The notes under the pieces are model-generated. The model was given only the letters and a program-made list of their open reading frames with translations. It was not told the origin of the DNA and ran no database searches. Shown piece by piece: positions 28,169-36,716 of a stretch of 64,000 bases of DNA; position 1 is the first letter of the stretch; each line of letters starts with the position of its first letter. Where the stretch lies: positions 2,867,199 through 2,931,198 of the forward strand of contig CP000875.1 in the NCBI GenBank assembly GCA_000018565.1. Reading direction: 5' to 3'. The stretch is from Herpetosiphon aurantiacus DSM 785 (lineage in GTDB: Bacteria > Chloroflexota > Chloroflexia > Chloroflexales > Herpetosiphonaceae). Made by a program: the position numbers and the translations under genes.

Positions 28169-28864
28169 ATGGCAACGCAGCCAGTTCGGGTATTACTTGC
28201 CGAGGACGAAGATGTTTTACGGGATTTTATTCGGCGGAATCTCCAGGTGCGTGGGTTTGAGGTGTTGGAAGCAACCAATGGGCTTGAGGCCTTGGCGCTG
28301 TGGCATACTGAACAACCCCAATTAATTATTTTGGATTTAATGATGCCGCGTTTAACGGGCTTTGAGGTTTGTCAGCGCATTCGCGAGCAATCGATTGTGC
28401 CAATTATTGTGCTAACTGCCTTGGATGCCGAGCGCGATAAAGTTATGGCCTTTGATTTAGGCGCTGATGATTATTTATGTAAACCTTTTGGGGTCGATGA
28501 GTTACTGGCGCGAATTAGGGCAGTCTTGCGACGTAGCCAATGGAGTGTTCAGCCCCAAGCTTCAGGCACCAAACGCTATGGCGAGTTGGAGATTGATCTT
28601 GAAGCGCATAGCGTTCGGCGAGCAGGCCTCGATGTGCGGTTAACCCCAACCGAATTTGCCCTCTTGGCCTATCTGATCACTCATCCCAATAAAGTGCTGA
28701 CCCATCGCATGCTCTTGCAACACGTGTGGGGCGATCAATATCGCGATGAAGCTGAATATTTACGGGTCTATATTGGGCGCTTACGCCGCAAACTCGAAGC
28801 TGATCCCAGCAATCCACGCCATTTGCTGACCGAGGCCGGCATTGGCTATCGCTTTGTTAGTTAG
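28169..28864 (+). CDS. OmpR/PhoB-family response regulator
   Basis: A protein of 231 residues with a receiver domain (~6-118) and a winged-helix DNA-binding domain (~135-230). The acidic pocket is E12/D13, the phospho-acceptor D56 (LIILDLMMP), and the conserved Lys lies in DYLCKPFG. The C-terminal recognition region is KVLTHRMLLQHVWG. It is the partner of the kinase immediately upstream; AAGGAG lies 8 bases before its ATG. Its end overlaps the stop of the opposite-strand CoA-transferase gene by four bases (TTAG). Targets are unknown. Confidence 0.92.
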   Translation: MATQPVRVLLAEDEDVLRDFIRRNLQVRGFEVLEATNGLEALALWHTEQPQLIILDLMMPRLTGFEVCQRIREQSIVPIIVLTALDAERDKVMAFDLGADDYLCKPFGVDELLARIRAVLRRSQWSVQPQASGTKRYGELEIDLEAHSVRRAGLDVRLTPTEFALLAYLITHPNKVLTHRMLLQHVWGDQYRDEAEYLRVYIGRLRRKLEADPSNPRHLLTEAGIGYRFVS

Positions 28865-30035
28865 ATCATGGCTTGGGTTTTCAATATCTCAATCTCGGCT
28901 TGGGTATAGCCAAGCTCGTGCAAAATAGCCTGAGTAGCAGCACCCAAAGCTGGAATACCCTGCATTGCTGGGGTAACGTTTGACCAATTGACTGGTGGCA
29001 GTAGCGCTTGAATTGGCCCAACCTCGCTCATCACGCTGCGCCAACGCCCTCGCGCCGCCAATTGCGGATGCTGCCAAAAATCTAAAACGCTATTTAGTCG
29101 GGCGTTGGCAATCCCCAAAGCATCAAGCTGGGCTAGCGTTTGATCAAGATTCAACGCGCGGGTATGCTGATTGATTAGGTTTTCTAAGGCTTGACGATTC
29201 GCCACCCGCTGACTGACCGTTGCAAACGCTGGTTGCTCGATCAGCGCTGGTTGGCGCAAAAAAGTGCCACAAAATTGCTGCCACTCGCGCTGGTTCTGCA
29301 CTGCCAAAAAGACCTGCCCATCAGCACAATCGAATGCTCCATACGGCGCAATCGCGGCATGTTGCAAGCCAGTGCGTGGCAAATTCTGGCCGCTATAGCC
29401 ACTATAATACGCCGGAAAACCCATCCATTCGGCTAATGCCTCAAATAGGGAAACCTCGATCTGGCAGCCTTCGCCAGTTGCTTGCCGCTGATATAAAGCA
29501 GTCAAGATGCCCGTGTAGGCATACATTCCACCAGCAATATCGGCAATTGGAATACCAACTTTGGCTGGTTGATCGGCGCTGCCAGTTACCGAAACCGCGC
29601 CCGCCTCGCATTGAATCAATAGATCATAGGCTTTTTTATGCTGATACGGCCCGCTACTCCCATAGCCCGAAATATCGCAGACAATCATTTGGGATTTGCG
29701 CGACGCAACGTTTCGGCACCAAAGCCTAAGCGTTGGCTCGCTTGTGGCGCTAAATTTTGAATAAAAACATCAGCCGTTGCTAATAATTGGTGCATAATCA
29801 CTTGCGCTTGTGGCTGCTTCAAATCGAGCGTAAGGCTTTCTTTACCACGATTCAGCCAGACAAAGTGCGACGATAAGCCGTGAACAGCCTGATCGTAGTG
29901 ACGAGCAAAATCGCCAGCTTCAGGCCGTTCGATTTTAATCACCCGCGCCCCCAAATCGGCCAATTGACGGGTAGCGAATGGCGCAGCAACCGCTTGTTCA
30001 AGGGCAACAACCGTAATTCCAGTTAATGGCAACAT
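28861..30035 (-). pseudogene. CaiB/BaiF (class III) CoA-transferase, frameshifted
   Basis: The gene is split into two frames. The first (30035 to 29685, MLPLTGITVVALEQAVAAPF...) carries the N-terminal Rossmann part and ends in TGA right after RANPK. The second (29688 to 28861) resumes with MIVCDISGYGSSGPY. In intact relatives NP-x-hIxxxISGFGxxGP is continuous, so one base is missing: AAATGATT where AAAATGATT would restore frame. The shift sits at the A-run at 29688-29690. The family moves CoA between carboxylic acids; the YDLLIQCEAG segment that follows holds the conserved catalytic Asp. The intact product would be about 391 residues, a normal length. It may be a true pseudogene or a homopolymer sequencing error; the second half shows no other damage. 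GAGG 5 bases before 30035 supports the start. Confidence 0.8.
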
Positions 30036-30231
30036 AGATACCTCATAGGCGCTAACCCAATTTCAATCCTAGATATACCTGAAATTTGGCTTAATTTTGC
30101 AAATATTTATATTTTGTTTACGCCGAGCTAATTAATTTTTACGTCGTTTTTACATTGATCAACTAAGCTACTACTCAATCCAGCGACGCACTGAACAACC
30201 CTCCTCTCAAACAAGCGACGGAGTAAACCCA

Positions 30232-31374
30232 ATGAAAAGCCATTTCACGCGCATTGTGGCGCACGTGTTCACTGTCGGACTCATGGCCTCGTTGATCAGT
30301 TGTGGGAGCACGCAAGTAACGCCTACCGTCAGCCAAAGTGCCCAATCAGTTTCAGCCTCAAACGCCGATCCCGCTTTAGTTGAAGCCTCAAAAAAAGAAG
30401 CCGATGGTATTTTGATTTATTCGATTATGAGTGAGAAAAATTGGCAGCCAGTGATTCAAGGCTTTAACGCCAAATATCCTTGGATCAAAGTAACAACTGC
30501 TGATTTAGGAGCTTACGAGGTATTCGAACGCTACTACACCGAAGCCGCTGGCAATGCCCGTACTGCCGATTTTATCTCCACCACCGCGCCTGATGGCTGG
30601 ATCAACTTTATCGATAAAGGCGAAGTCCAGTCGTATGTTTCCAGCGAAGATGCCCAAATTCCTGAGCTTGGCAAAATTGCTCAAGGGGTCTATGCCGCCT
30701 CAACCGATCCGATGGTCTTTATTTGGAACAAGCAATTGGTCGCTGATCCGCCGCAAACTATGGCCGAACTGATCAGCATGATCGAAAAAGACCCCAGCGC
30801 CATGCAAGACAAATTGGTGAGCTACGATGCCGATGGCGAAGGCTTTGGCTATGGTCTCAACTGGTTTTATACCAAGGCCAAAGGTGCTGATGGTTGGAAA
30901 ACTTTAGAAGCAATTGGTTCAAGCCAGCCCAAAATTTTAACCTCTGGCGGCAAGATGATCGATTCAGTGCTTTCGGGCGAATCCAGCATCGGCTACTTTG
31001 TCTCGAATATCACAGTTCAGCCACGCTTGGAAGCTGCTCAACAATTGCTTGGCTATAGCTTTGTGCCTGATGCTCAAGTTGTCGCGGTGCGGGGCATGGC
31101 AGTCACCAAACATGCTGCTAGCCCTAATTCAGCCAAATTGCTACTCGATTATATTCTCTCAGCCGAAGGACAAATGGCCTTCTCGCAAGGTGGCTTAACC
31201 GCCTATCGCCCCGACATTGCCGCCTCTGCGCCACTGCATCTTTCGCAAGTAAGCCAAGCGGTTGGGGGCGAGCAAAATATCATCTTCTCACGGCCCGATA
31301 AAGCCCTGGCTGACCCTCAACAACGCAGCCAGTTCCTCAACCAATGGAAACAAGCCCTCGGTCGCAACCAATAA
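30232..31374 (+). CDS. ABC-importer substrate-binding lipoprotein (iron/polyamine-type, SBP family 1-like)
   Basis: A protein of 380 residues. The signal peptide ends in the lipobox LISC, followed by a Ser-rich tether to ~50. The mature part begins ILIYSIMSEKNWQPVIQGFNAKYP, the typical opening of the Fe(III)/thiamine/putrescine-type binding proteins; VFIWNKQLVADPP and SPNSAKLLLDYILSAEGQ are further landmarks. It should capture the solute outside the membrane for the permease and ATPase encoded next. I see no diagnostic iron ligands, so the substrate is open. It is followed by a strong hairpin before the permease gene, an arrangement that favours higher levels of the binding protein than of the membrane parts. 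Confidence 0.87.
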   Translation: MKSHFTRIVAHVFTVGLMASLISCGSTQVTPTVSQSAQSVSASNADPALVEASKKEADGILIYSIMSEKNWQPVIQGFNAKYPWIKVTTADLGAYEVFERYYTEAAGNARTADFISTTAPDGWINFIDKGEVQSYVSSEDAQIPELGKIAQGVYAASTDPMVFIWNKQLVADPPQTMAELISMIEKDPSAMQDKLVSYDADGEGFGYGLNWFYTKAKGADGWKTLEAIGSSQPKILTSGGKMIDSVLSGESSIGYFVSNITVQPRLEAAQQLLGYSFVPDAQVVAVRGMAVTKHAASPNSAKLLLDYILSAEGQMAFSQGGLTAYRPDIAASAPLHLSQVSQAVGGEQNIIFSRPDKALADPQQRSQFLNQWKQALGRNQ

Positions 31375-31390
31375 GCCCCACTTAACTTAA

Positions 31391-31452
31391 ATGGTGCTGG
31401 GTAGAGCGCTGTAGGCCAGTGAGCCGGCTTACAACGCTCTACCCAGCACCAT
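31391..31452 (+). promoter_or_regulatory. Long intergenic hairpin between binding-protein and permease genes
   Basis: ATGGTGCTGGGTAGAGCG (31391-31408) pairs perfectly with 31435-31452 for 18 bp. After one C-A mismatch the stem continues for 8 more pairs (31410-31417 with 31426-31433, one G-U) around an 8-base loop. It ends 2 bases before the AAGGAG that serves the permease gene. It has no T-run, so it probably protects the upstream mRNA or lowers downstream translation instead of terminating transcription. Confidence 0.75.
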
Positions 31453-31467
31453 CCAAGGAGTTTGCAG

Positions 31468-33195
31468 ATGGCAGCAACAGCCCAGACTCGCCCAATTAAG
31501 GCGATTGCAAAAGCACCCAAATGGCGGCTCGATCGGGTTATTCAATGGTTGATCGCACTGGCAGTCGTTGGTTTAGTCTTATTTCCAACTTGGCCAATTC
31601 TCTATCAAAGCCTCTTAGAAAAACCCTTGTACGAAGCCAGCAATACCCTGAGTTTGCAAAATTTCCCACGGGTTTTGGGTAATCCCAAAATTTGGCAGGT
31701 GATCGGCAATACAGCGGTTTTTATGCTTGGCAGCACGATTGTGGGAACCCTGATTGGAATTGGCTTTGCAGTGCTCTTGATTCGCACTGATCTGCCTGGG
31801 GCGCAATGGCTGCAAAAATTGATCACGATTCCCTACTATGTTTCAGCACTGATTTTGGCCTTTGGCTGGGCGGTGATGTATGGCCCCCAAGGTTTTATGA
31901 CGGTGATGGTGCGCGAATGGGGCTTGCCAACCTGGAATCTCTATACGATGCCAGGCTTGATTATGGTCAGTGCGCTCTATTTTATGCCGTTGACTTTTAT
32001 GTATTGTAGCTCCTCGCTGAGCATGGCCGACCCGCAACTGGAATCAGCCGCACGGATTGCTGGCGCAAAACCGTTGCGCATTTTGCTGCGCATTACCATC
32101 CCCCTGATTCGGCCTGCAATGCTATATGCGCTGGTATTGACCATGGTTTCCAGTATCGAATTACTATCAATTCCCTTGGTGCTCGGCGAAAGCGCCCAAA
32201 TTGATGTGCTTTCAACCTTTCTCTATCGCACAGCGCTGGTGAGCGGGACGACCGATTATGGCACCTTGGCAGTTGTGGCAATTATGGTGGTGCTGTTTAT
32301 TTCAGTCTTGGTTATGCTGCAAAACCACCTGATGAAGCAAGAACGACGCTTTGTATCGGTCAGCGGCAAAATCTCACGAGCGCGGGTTTTGCATTTAGGC
32401 TGGTTGCGCTGGCCTTTGGGATTCGTCGTCTATCTGTTTGCGGGCTTGACGATTTTGGTGCCGCTTGGCGGGATTATTCTGCAAGCCTTCACGCCATTTC
32501 TCAGCGCCCTGATTAATCCATTTTCAATTTTGACTATGGATAATTTCAAACAAGCCTTTGAGTTTGAAACCTATCGGGTTGCGATTATCAATAGTTTGTT
32601 GATTGCAGGCGTTGGCGGAGTCGTCGCAACCCTATTTATGGCAGCCGTTGCCTTATTGACCTATCGCTCGAAATTCCCGATGCGCGGCGCAGTCAAATAT
32701 ATCGCCCAATATCCACGGGCTTTTCCGGGCACCATTATCGGCTTAGGGTTTTTATGGGCGTTGCTCTCGTTTCCGGCCTTGGGCGGTCTACGCAATACAA
32801 TTTGGATTTTGATCATTGCCTACACCATGCGCTATTTACCATTAGGATTTAGTGCGATGAGTCCCTCGATTTTGCAAATCTCCGATGAGCTTGATCGGGC
32901 GGCGCGAGTGAGCGGCACAACGTGGCTAGGAGTGATGCGCCATATTATGCTGCCATTGTTACGGCCAGCGTTGCTTACAACCTTTACCCTCTTATTTATC
33001 ACCTTTTTAAAAGAATACTCAGTAGCGCTGTTTTTGTTCACCCGTGGCTCGCAAGTGATTGGCACAACCATGCTCGAAGTTTGGGCGCAAGGTGGGCCTG
33101 GCCCAGCCGCCGCCTTGGCCGTAATTCAATTATTAATTATTGGGGTTGTGCGCTGGCTAAGTAGCTTTATTCCGACGGTCAAAGTTCGCGAATAA
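31468..33195 (+). CDS. ABC-importer permease, two fused permease domains (FbpB-like)
   Basis: A membrane protein of 575 residues with about 12 helices in two homologous halves. Each half has the cytoplasmic EAA-type loop that contacts the ATPase: ESAARIAGAKPLRILLRITIPL (given in two parts, ESAARIAGAKP and ILLRITIPL) and DRAARVSGTTWLGVMRHIMLP. Fused two-domain permeases are typical of the ferric-iron and related uptake systems. The start at 31468 has AAGGAG 7 bases upstream; this excludes the TTG six bases earlier. The gene is followed after 17 bases by the ATPase gene. Confidence 0.9.
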   Translation: MAATAQTRPIKAIAKAPKWRLDRVIQWLIALAVVGLVLFPTWPILYQSLLEKPLYEASNTLSLQNFPRVLGNPKIWQVIGNTAVFMLGSTIVGTLIGIGFAVLLIRTDLPGAQWLQKLITIPYYVSALILAFGWAVMYGPQGFMTVMVREWGLPTWNLYTMPGLIMVSALYFMPLTFMYCSSSLSMADPQLESAARIAGAKPLRILLRITIPLIRPAMLYALVLTMVSSIELLSIPLVLGESAQIDVLSTFLYRTALVSGTTDYGTLAVVAIMVVLFISVLVMLQNHLMKQERRFVSVSGKISRARVLHLGWLRWPLGFVVYLFAGLTILVPLGGIILQAFTPFLSALINPFSILTMDNFKQAFEFETYRVAIINSLLIAGVGGVVATLFMAAVALLTYRSKFPMRGAVKYIAQYPRAFPGTIIGLGFLWALLSFPALGGLRNTIWILIIAYTMRYLPLGFSAMSPSILQISDELDRAARVSGTTWLGVMRHIMLPLLRPALLTTFTLLFITFLKEYSVALFLFTRGSQVIGTTMLEVWAQGGPGPAAALAVIQLLIIGVVRWLSSFIPTVKVRE

Positions 33196-33212
33196 TTGGT
33201 AAGGAGCAACCG

Positions 33213-34304
33213 ATGAGCAACATTCATCACGATTCAGCCGGATTAACCATCGAACATCTCAGTAAAATGTATAATCGCAGTGCCAAAGCGCTTGATGATC
33301 TTAGTTTGTCGATTCAAGCTGGCGAATTGGTCAGCTTTTTGGGGCCATCAGGCTGTGGCAAAACCACCACACTCAACTGTATTGCTGGGCTAGAACATCC
33401 CGACACTGGCACGATTCGGGTTGGCGATTTCGTGCTGACCGATAGCGCCAAAAAGCTCTTTTTGCAACCTGAAGATCGCCAACTTGGCATGGTGTTTCAA
33501 TCGTATGCACTTTGGCCGCATATGACGGTTGCCGATAATGTTGGGTTTGGCTTACGGGTCGCTAAAATCGCCAGCAGCGAGATCAAACAGCGGGTAGCAA
33601 CAATTTTAGAGTTGGTTGGATTAGGTCATGTTGCCGAGCGCTATCCCTTCCAACTTTCGGGCGGGCAGCAGCAACGGGTAGCGCTAGCCCGCGCGGTGGT
33701 AACTGAGCCACGCCTGCTCTTGCTCGACGAGCCATTATCCAACCTTGATGCCAAAGTGCGGGAGCAAGCTCGCACATGGCTGCGTGATATTCAAAAACGC
33801 CTGGGCATTACCACCGTCTATGTGACCCATGATCAAGCTGAAGCGTTAGCGATGTCTGATAAAATTGCCGTAATGTCGGCAGGTAAACTTGAGCAATTTG
33901 ATACGCCGCAAGCAATTTATGAACAACCAGCAACCCGTTTTGTAGCCGAATTCATTGGAGCAACCACCTTTTTACCAGCAACCGTGGTACAGCATGCACC
34001 AACGCTGAGCCAAGTCAGCCTGAGCGATGGCACATGCCTTGAGGTGCGCACAGCGCTCAAGCTCCAACAACACCAAACAATTGATTTGGGCATTCGCTCC
34101 GAACGGGTGCAAGTAGCGACGAGTGATCATCAGACCAACGTGATTGCTGGGGCAATTCGCAGCTCGGATTATTTGGGCGCAAAATGGCATCATCAAGTTG
34201 AAACCACAATTGGAGCCTTGATGGTCGAGACCTTGGATTACACCAGTGGCAATGTGCGAATTTATTTGCCGCCTGAAGCATTGATGGTCTTGAAAGCGGC
34301 TTAA
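33213..34304 (+). CDS. ABC-importer ATP-binding protein (PotA/FbpC-like)
   Basis: A protein of 363 residues that powers the importer. The ATPase core shows Walker [14 protein letters not shown]-loop QSYALWPHM, signature [14 protein letters not shown], Walker [13 protein letters not shown] and the H-loop [11 protein letters not shown]. Residues ~240-360 form a TOBE-like regulatory domain ([10 protein letters not shown]). This layout and length are those of the PotA/FbpC/UgpC group. AAGGAG lies close before the ATG, and it sits 17 bases from each neighbour, so it is plainly in the operon. Confidence 0.92.
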   Translation: MSNIHHDSAGLTIEHLSKMYNRSAKALDDLSLSIQAGELVSFLGPSGCGKTTTLNCIAGLEHPDTGTIRVGDFVLTDSAKKLFLQPEDRQLGMVFQSYALWPHMTVADNVGFGLRVAKIASSEIKQRVATILELVGLGHVAERYPFQLSGGQQQRVALARAVVTEPRLLLLDEPLSNLDAKVREQARTWLRDIQKRLGITTVYVTHDQAEALAMSDKIAVMSAGKLEQFDTPQAIYEQPATRFVAEFIGATTFLPATVVQHAPTLSQVSLSDGTCLEVRTALKLQQHQTIDLGIRSERVQVATSDHQTNVIAGAIRSSDYLGAKWHHQVETTIGALMVETLDYTSGNVRIYLPPEALMVLKAA

Positions 34305-34321
34305 AGCATACGAGGTCGGTT

Positions 34322-35563
34322 ATGTGGCAACAACGCTGTTGGCTTCGACGCTTAGCTTATTTGATGATCATCGGTTTGTTAGGCGGTTGTATCAGCACCA
34401 GTGCCAACCAACAACCGCTGGTGATCACCTTTGGCGCATCGATCTCGATTACTGGCAAAACCGCCAAAGAAGGCGAATATGTGCGTGATGGGTATCAATT
34501 TTTTGTTGATACCCTGAATGCCCAAGGTGGGATTCTGGTCGGCGGCCAACGCTATCAGTTGCGTTTACGTTATTATGATGATGAATCGAACCTCGAACGC
34601 ACAGCTGAGCTGTATGAAAAATTAATCAATCACGATCAAGTTGATTTTTTATTGGGGCCATATGGCTCGGATGCTACCAGCGTTGCGGTAGCGATCGCCG
34701 AAAAATATCATATTCCATTGGTTTCGGGCCATGGCTCGGCCAGCAGCATTTATGCCAATAACTATCACTATATTTTCAGTGTGCAAACGCCCGCCCGCCA
34801 CTACTTAAACGGAGTGATGGATGCAGTATTGGCGGCTGACCCAAGCCTCAAAACGCTGGCCCTGTTGAGCGAAACCGATTCGTTTTCGCAGGATGTCGCC
34901 CAAGGTGTGCGTGATTACGCCCAACAGCGCGGCTTAAACGTGGTTTATCATGGCGATTATCCCAGCGATGCGCGTGATGTGAGTCATCATTTAAATATCA
35001 TTAAGCAACTTCAGCCCGATATGTTGCTCGGTGCAGGTCATCTGCAAGAGGCTTTGTTAATTGTCAAGCAAGCCAAAAGCCTCGATCTTAGCCCTAAAGC
35101 AATTGGATTAAGTGTGGGGCCATTATTGCCGCAATTTCGCGCTAATTTACAACATGATGCCGATTATATCCTTGGCCCAACCCAATGGACTCCTGCCCTC
35201 GACTATCATGGCGATGATAGCTGGCAAACCCCAGCGGCTTTTGCCCAAGCCTTTCGTCAGCAATACCCCCAATATAAATCGGTGCCCTATCAAGTTGCTG
35301 AGTCGGCGGCATCATTGATCGTCTTTCAACGGGCCTTTGAGCGGGCAGGAACGATCGATCGCTTAGCGGTGCGCGATACAATTAAAGGCTTAAAACTTGA
35401 TACTTTTTTCGGGCCGATTCAATTTGACGCGCAGGGCGTAAACAGCGAAAAGCCCATGGCAGTTGAGCAGTTGCATCCTGATGGTCAAAAATATACGGTA
35501 TTTCCCCAAGCCGTGGCCGAACAACCACTGTTGTATCCCATGCCCACGTGGAGTCAACGCTAG
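34322..35563 (+). CDS. Second substrate-binding lipoprotein, branched-chain amino-acid type (Peripla_BP_6)
   Basis: A protein of 413 residues. The signal ends in lipobox LLGGC. The mature part opens LVITFGASISITGKTAKEGEYVRDGYQFFVDTLN (core words ITFGASISITG and EYVRDGYQFF), then LRYYDDESN and DFLLGPYGSDATSVAVAIAEK, all features of LivJ/AmiC-type binding proteins. These normally work with LivHM/LivFG permeases, which are absent here. It lies 17 bases after a PotA/FbpC-type ATPase gene and is probably co-transcribed. It could serve another permease, or act as a sensor or alternative receptor. GAGG 6 bases upstream supports the start. Confidence 0.88.
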   Translation: MWQQRCWLRRLAYLMIIGLLGGCISTSANQQPLVITFGASISITGKTAKEGEYVRDGYQFFVDTLNAQGGILVGGQRYQLRLRYYDDESNLERTAELYEKLINHDQVDFLLGPYGSDATSVAVAIAEKYHIPLVSGHGSASSIYANNYHYIFSVQTPARHYLNGVMDAVLAADPSLKTLALLSETDSFSQDVAQGVRDYAQQRGLNVVYHGDYPSDARDVSHHLNIIKQLQPDMLLGAGHLQEALLIVKQAKSLDLSPKAIGLSVGPLLPQFRANLQHDADYILGPTQWTPALDYHGDDSWQTPAAFAQAFRQQYPQYKSVPYQVAESAASLIVFQRAFERAGTIDRLAVRDTIKGLKLDTFFGPIQFDAQGVNSEKPMAVEQLHPDGQKYTVFPQAVAEQPLLYPMPTWSQR

Positions 35564-35688
35564 CAGCTTTATTTGATTGTGGTGTGGACATAAATTTATC
35601 GGTGCATTGGCATAGCAGCAAGGCCATTCAGCGAACAAATGCCCTGCGATAGGTGGGGCGTTCGGGTGTACAAATCGTGGGTTTACCT

Positions 35689-36051
35689 CTAATACGCTGG
35701 ATCAAACCATTCAACATTGACAATCGTCCGTTCCGCCGTATAGTCAAGGTCTAGAAAGTGATACTGTGCCCTGATACTTCCATGGTCGAGTTCAACCGTG
35801 CCAAGCGCGACCATTGCACTCATCGTCCATGTCGCAGCACCGACAAAGCGGCGCTGGAAGATTTTTCTGATGACCGTCAGGGGCACGGGATAGGGGATGG
35901 TCAGCGGCGAGACCCGTCCACCGTAAGAGGTAACCAGGACCGCGACGCTTCCATCTTGGACGAGACTTTCAAGGATGGCGGTCGTATCGGCCAACACTTG
36001 CTGATCGGGAAGCACGGCATCCAACAGCCGTTCGATTGTGGCAAGACTCAT
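35689..36051 (-). CDS. Small protein of unknown function, paralogue of the next gene
   Basis: A protein of 120 residues with no signal or membrane segment. The N-terminal ~35 residues look helical (TIERLLDAVLPDQQVLADTTAILESLV), followed by a strand-rich part with PYPVPLTVIRKIFQRR and a Trp/Tyr-rich C-terminus. It aligns by eye over its whole length with the protein at 36073: ILESLVQDGSV vs ILEEWAVNGIF and PVPLTVIRKIF vs DAPITVIRTTF. I do not recognise the family. AGGAGC 5 bases before 36051 supports the start. An open frame on the opposite strand (35758-36396) overlaps both paralogues and is judged a shadow. Confidence 0.7.
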   Translation of the reverse strand: MSLATIERLLDAVLPDQQVLADTTAILESLVQDGSVAVLVTSYGGRVSPLTIPYPVPLTVIRKIFQRRFVGAATWTMSAMVALGTVELDHGSIRAQYHFLDLDYTAERTIVNVEWFDPAY

Positions 36052-36072
36052 GGCTTGCTCCTAAGCAGTACA

Positions 36073-36417
36073 CTAGTCAAGGTAAAAATCGGTGGTAAAG
36101 ACCTGTCCTTCGTCATTGTAATACAGCCTGACAAAACAATACTGAGGCAGGATGGTGTCATCGTGGATAGTAATGTCTCCCAACCCAACAATCGCCTTCA
36201 CTGGACCAAAGGTATAGTCCAACGCAGAGCATTCGAAGGTGGTGCGGATGACGGTGATCGGTGCATCGTGGGGGATGGGGATGAAGTGGTCGTCTTCCAC
36301 TGCAGCCTGAAAGATGCCATTAACTGCCCATTCCTCAAGGATGTGGCGGGTATCGCGCACGATTTGCGCACGCGAGACAAAGGACTCCAAACATGATTCA
36401 AGCTCATCGATGGTCAT
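36073..36417 (-). CDS. Small protein of unknown function, tandem paralogue
   Basis: A protein of 114 residues starting MTIDELESCLESFVSRAQ, chosen because AGGAGG lies just upstream; the open frame back to 36516 has no such site. It shares layout and several motifs with the 120-residue protein encoded next on the same strand, so the two arose by tandem duplication. It is acidic (EDDHFIPIPHDAPITVIR). The pair is probably one transcript, with 21 bases between them. Small acidic tandem paralogues are sometimes immunity or regulatory proteins, but nothing here proves that. Confidence 0.7.
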   Translation of the reverse strand: MTIDELESCLESFVSRAQIVRDTRHILEEWAVNGIFQAAVEDDHFIPIPHDAPITVIRTTFECSALDYTFGPVKAIVGLGDITIHDDTILPQYCFVRLYYNDEGQVFTTDFYLD

Positions 36418-36647
36418 AGCCCCTCCTGCGTGTAGTAGCGTACAAACATCTACTGCGAATTTGTGCGTCTTAGTCGAATCTGATGTGGTCATGAGGCCAT
36501 GGATAATTCTGATCACATCACCTCATGGCCAAGAGTTTACCATGGAATTATCAGACAGCGCCCAAGCGCTCTTCGCGTCCTGCGCGGTTCCAAAACTTCG
36601 TGCGCTTCATGTTCTGCGTCGATCAAAACTCCTCAGCCAATTCTCAG

Positions 36648-36675
36648 TTCTTAATTAATTTTAAGCAGGTATACT
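36648..36675 (+). promoter_or_regulatory. Possible sigma-70-type promoter of the amidase gene
   Basis: TATACT at 36670-36675 is a good -10 box. TTCTTA at 36648-36653 is a weak -35 box with a 16-base spacer. The start codon is 42 bases downstream. Judged by eye only. Confidence 0.4.
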
Positions 36676-36716
36676 AAACCTACGAGTTAGGTCTTTTAGT
36701 TGTTGAGGAAGCAATA

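Noticed and set aside
35758-36396. 212-codon + strand frame
   Set aside because: It is antisense to two genes that have good ribosome sites and are paralogous to each other, which shows the minus strand is the coding one.
36422-36656. Additional gene in the gap before the amidase
   Set aside because: The frames here have no ribosome site; the sequence holds degenerate TTCGTG words and the amidase promoter region.
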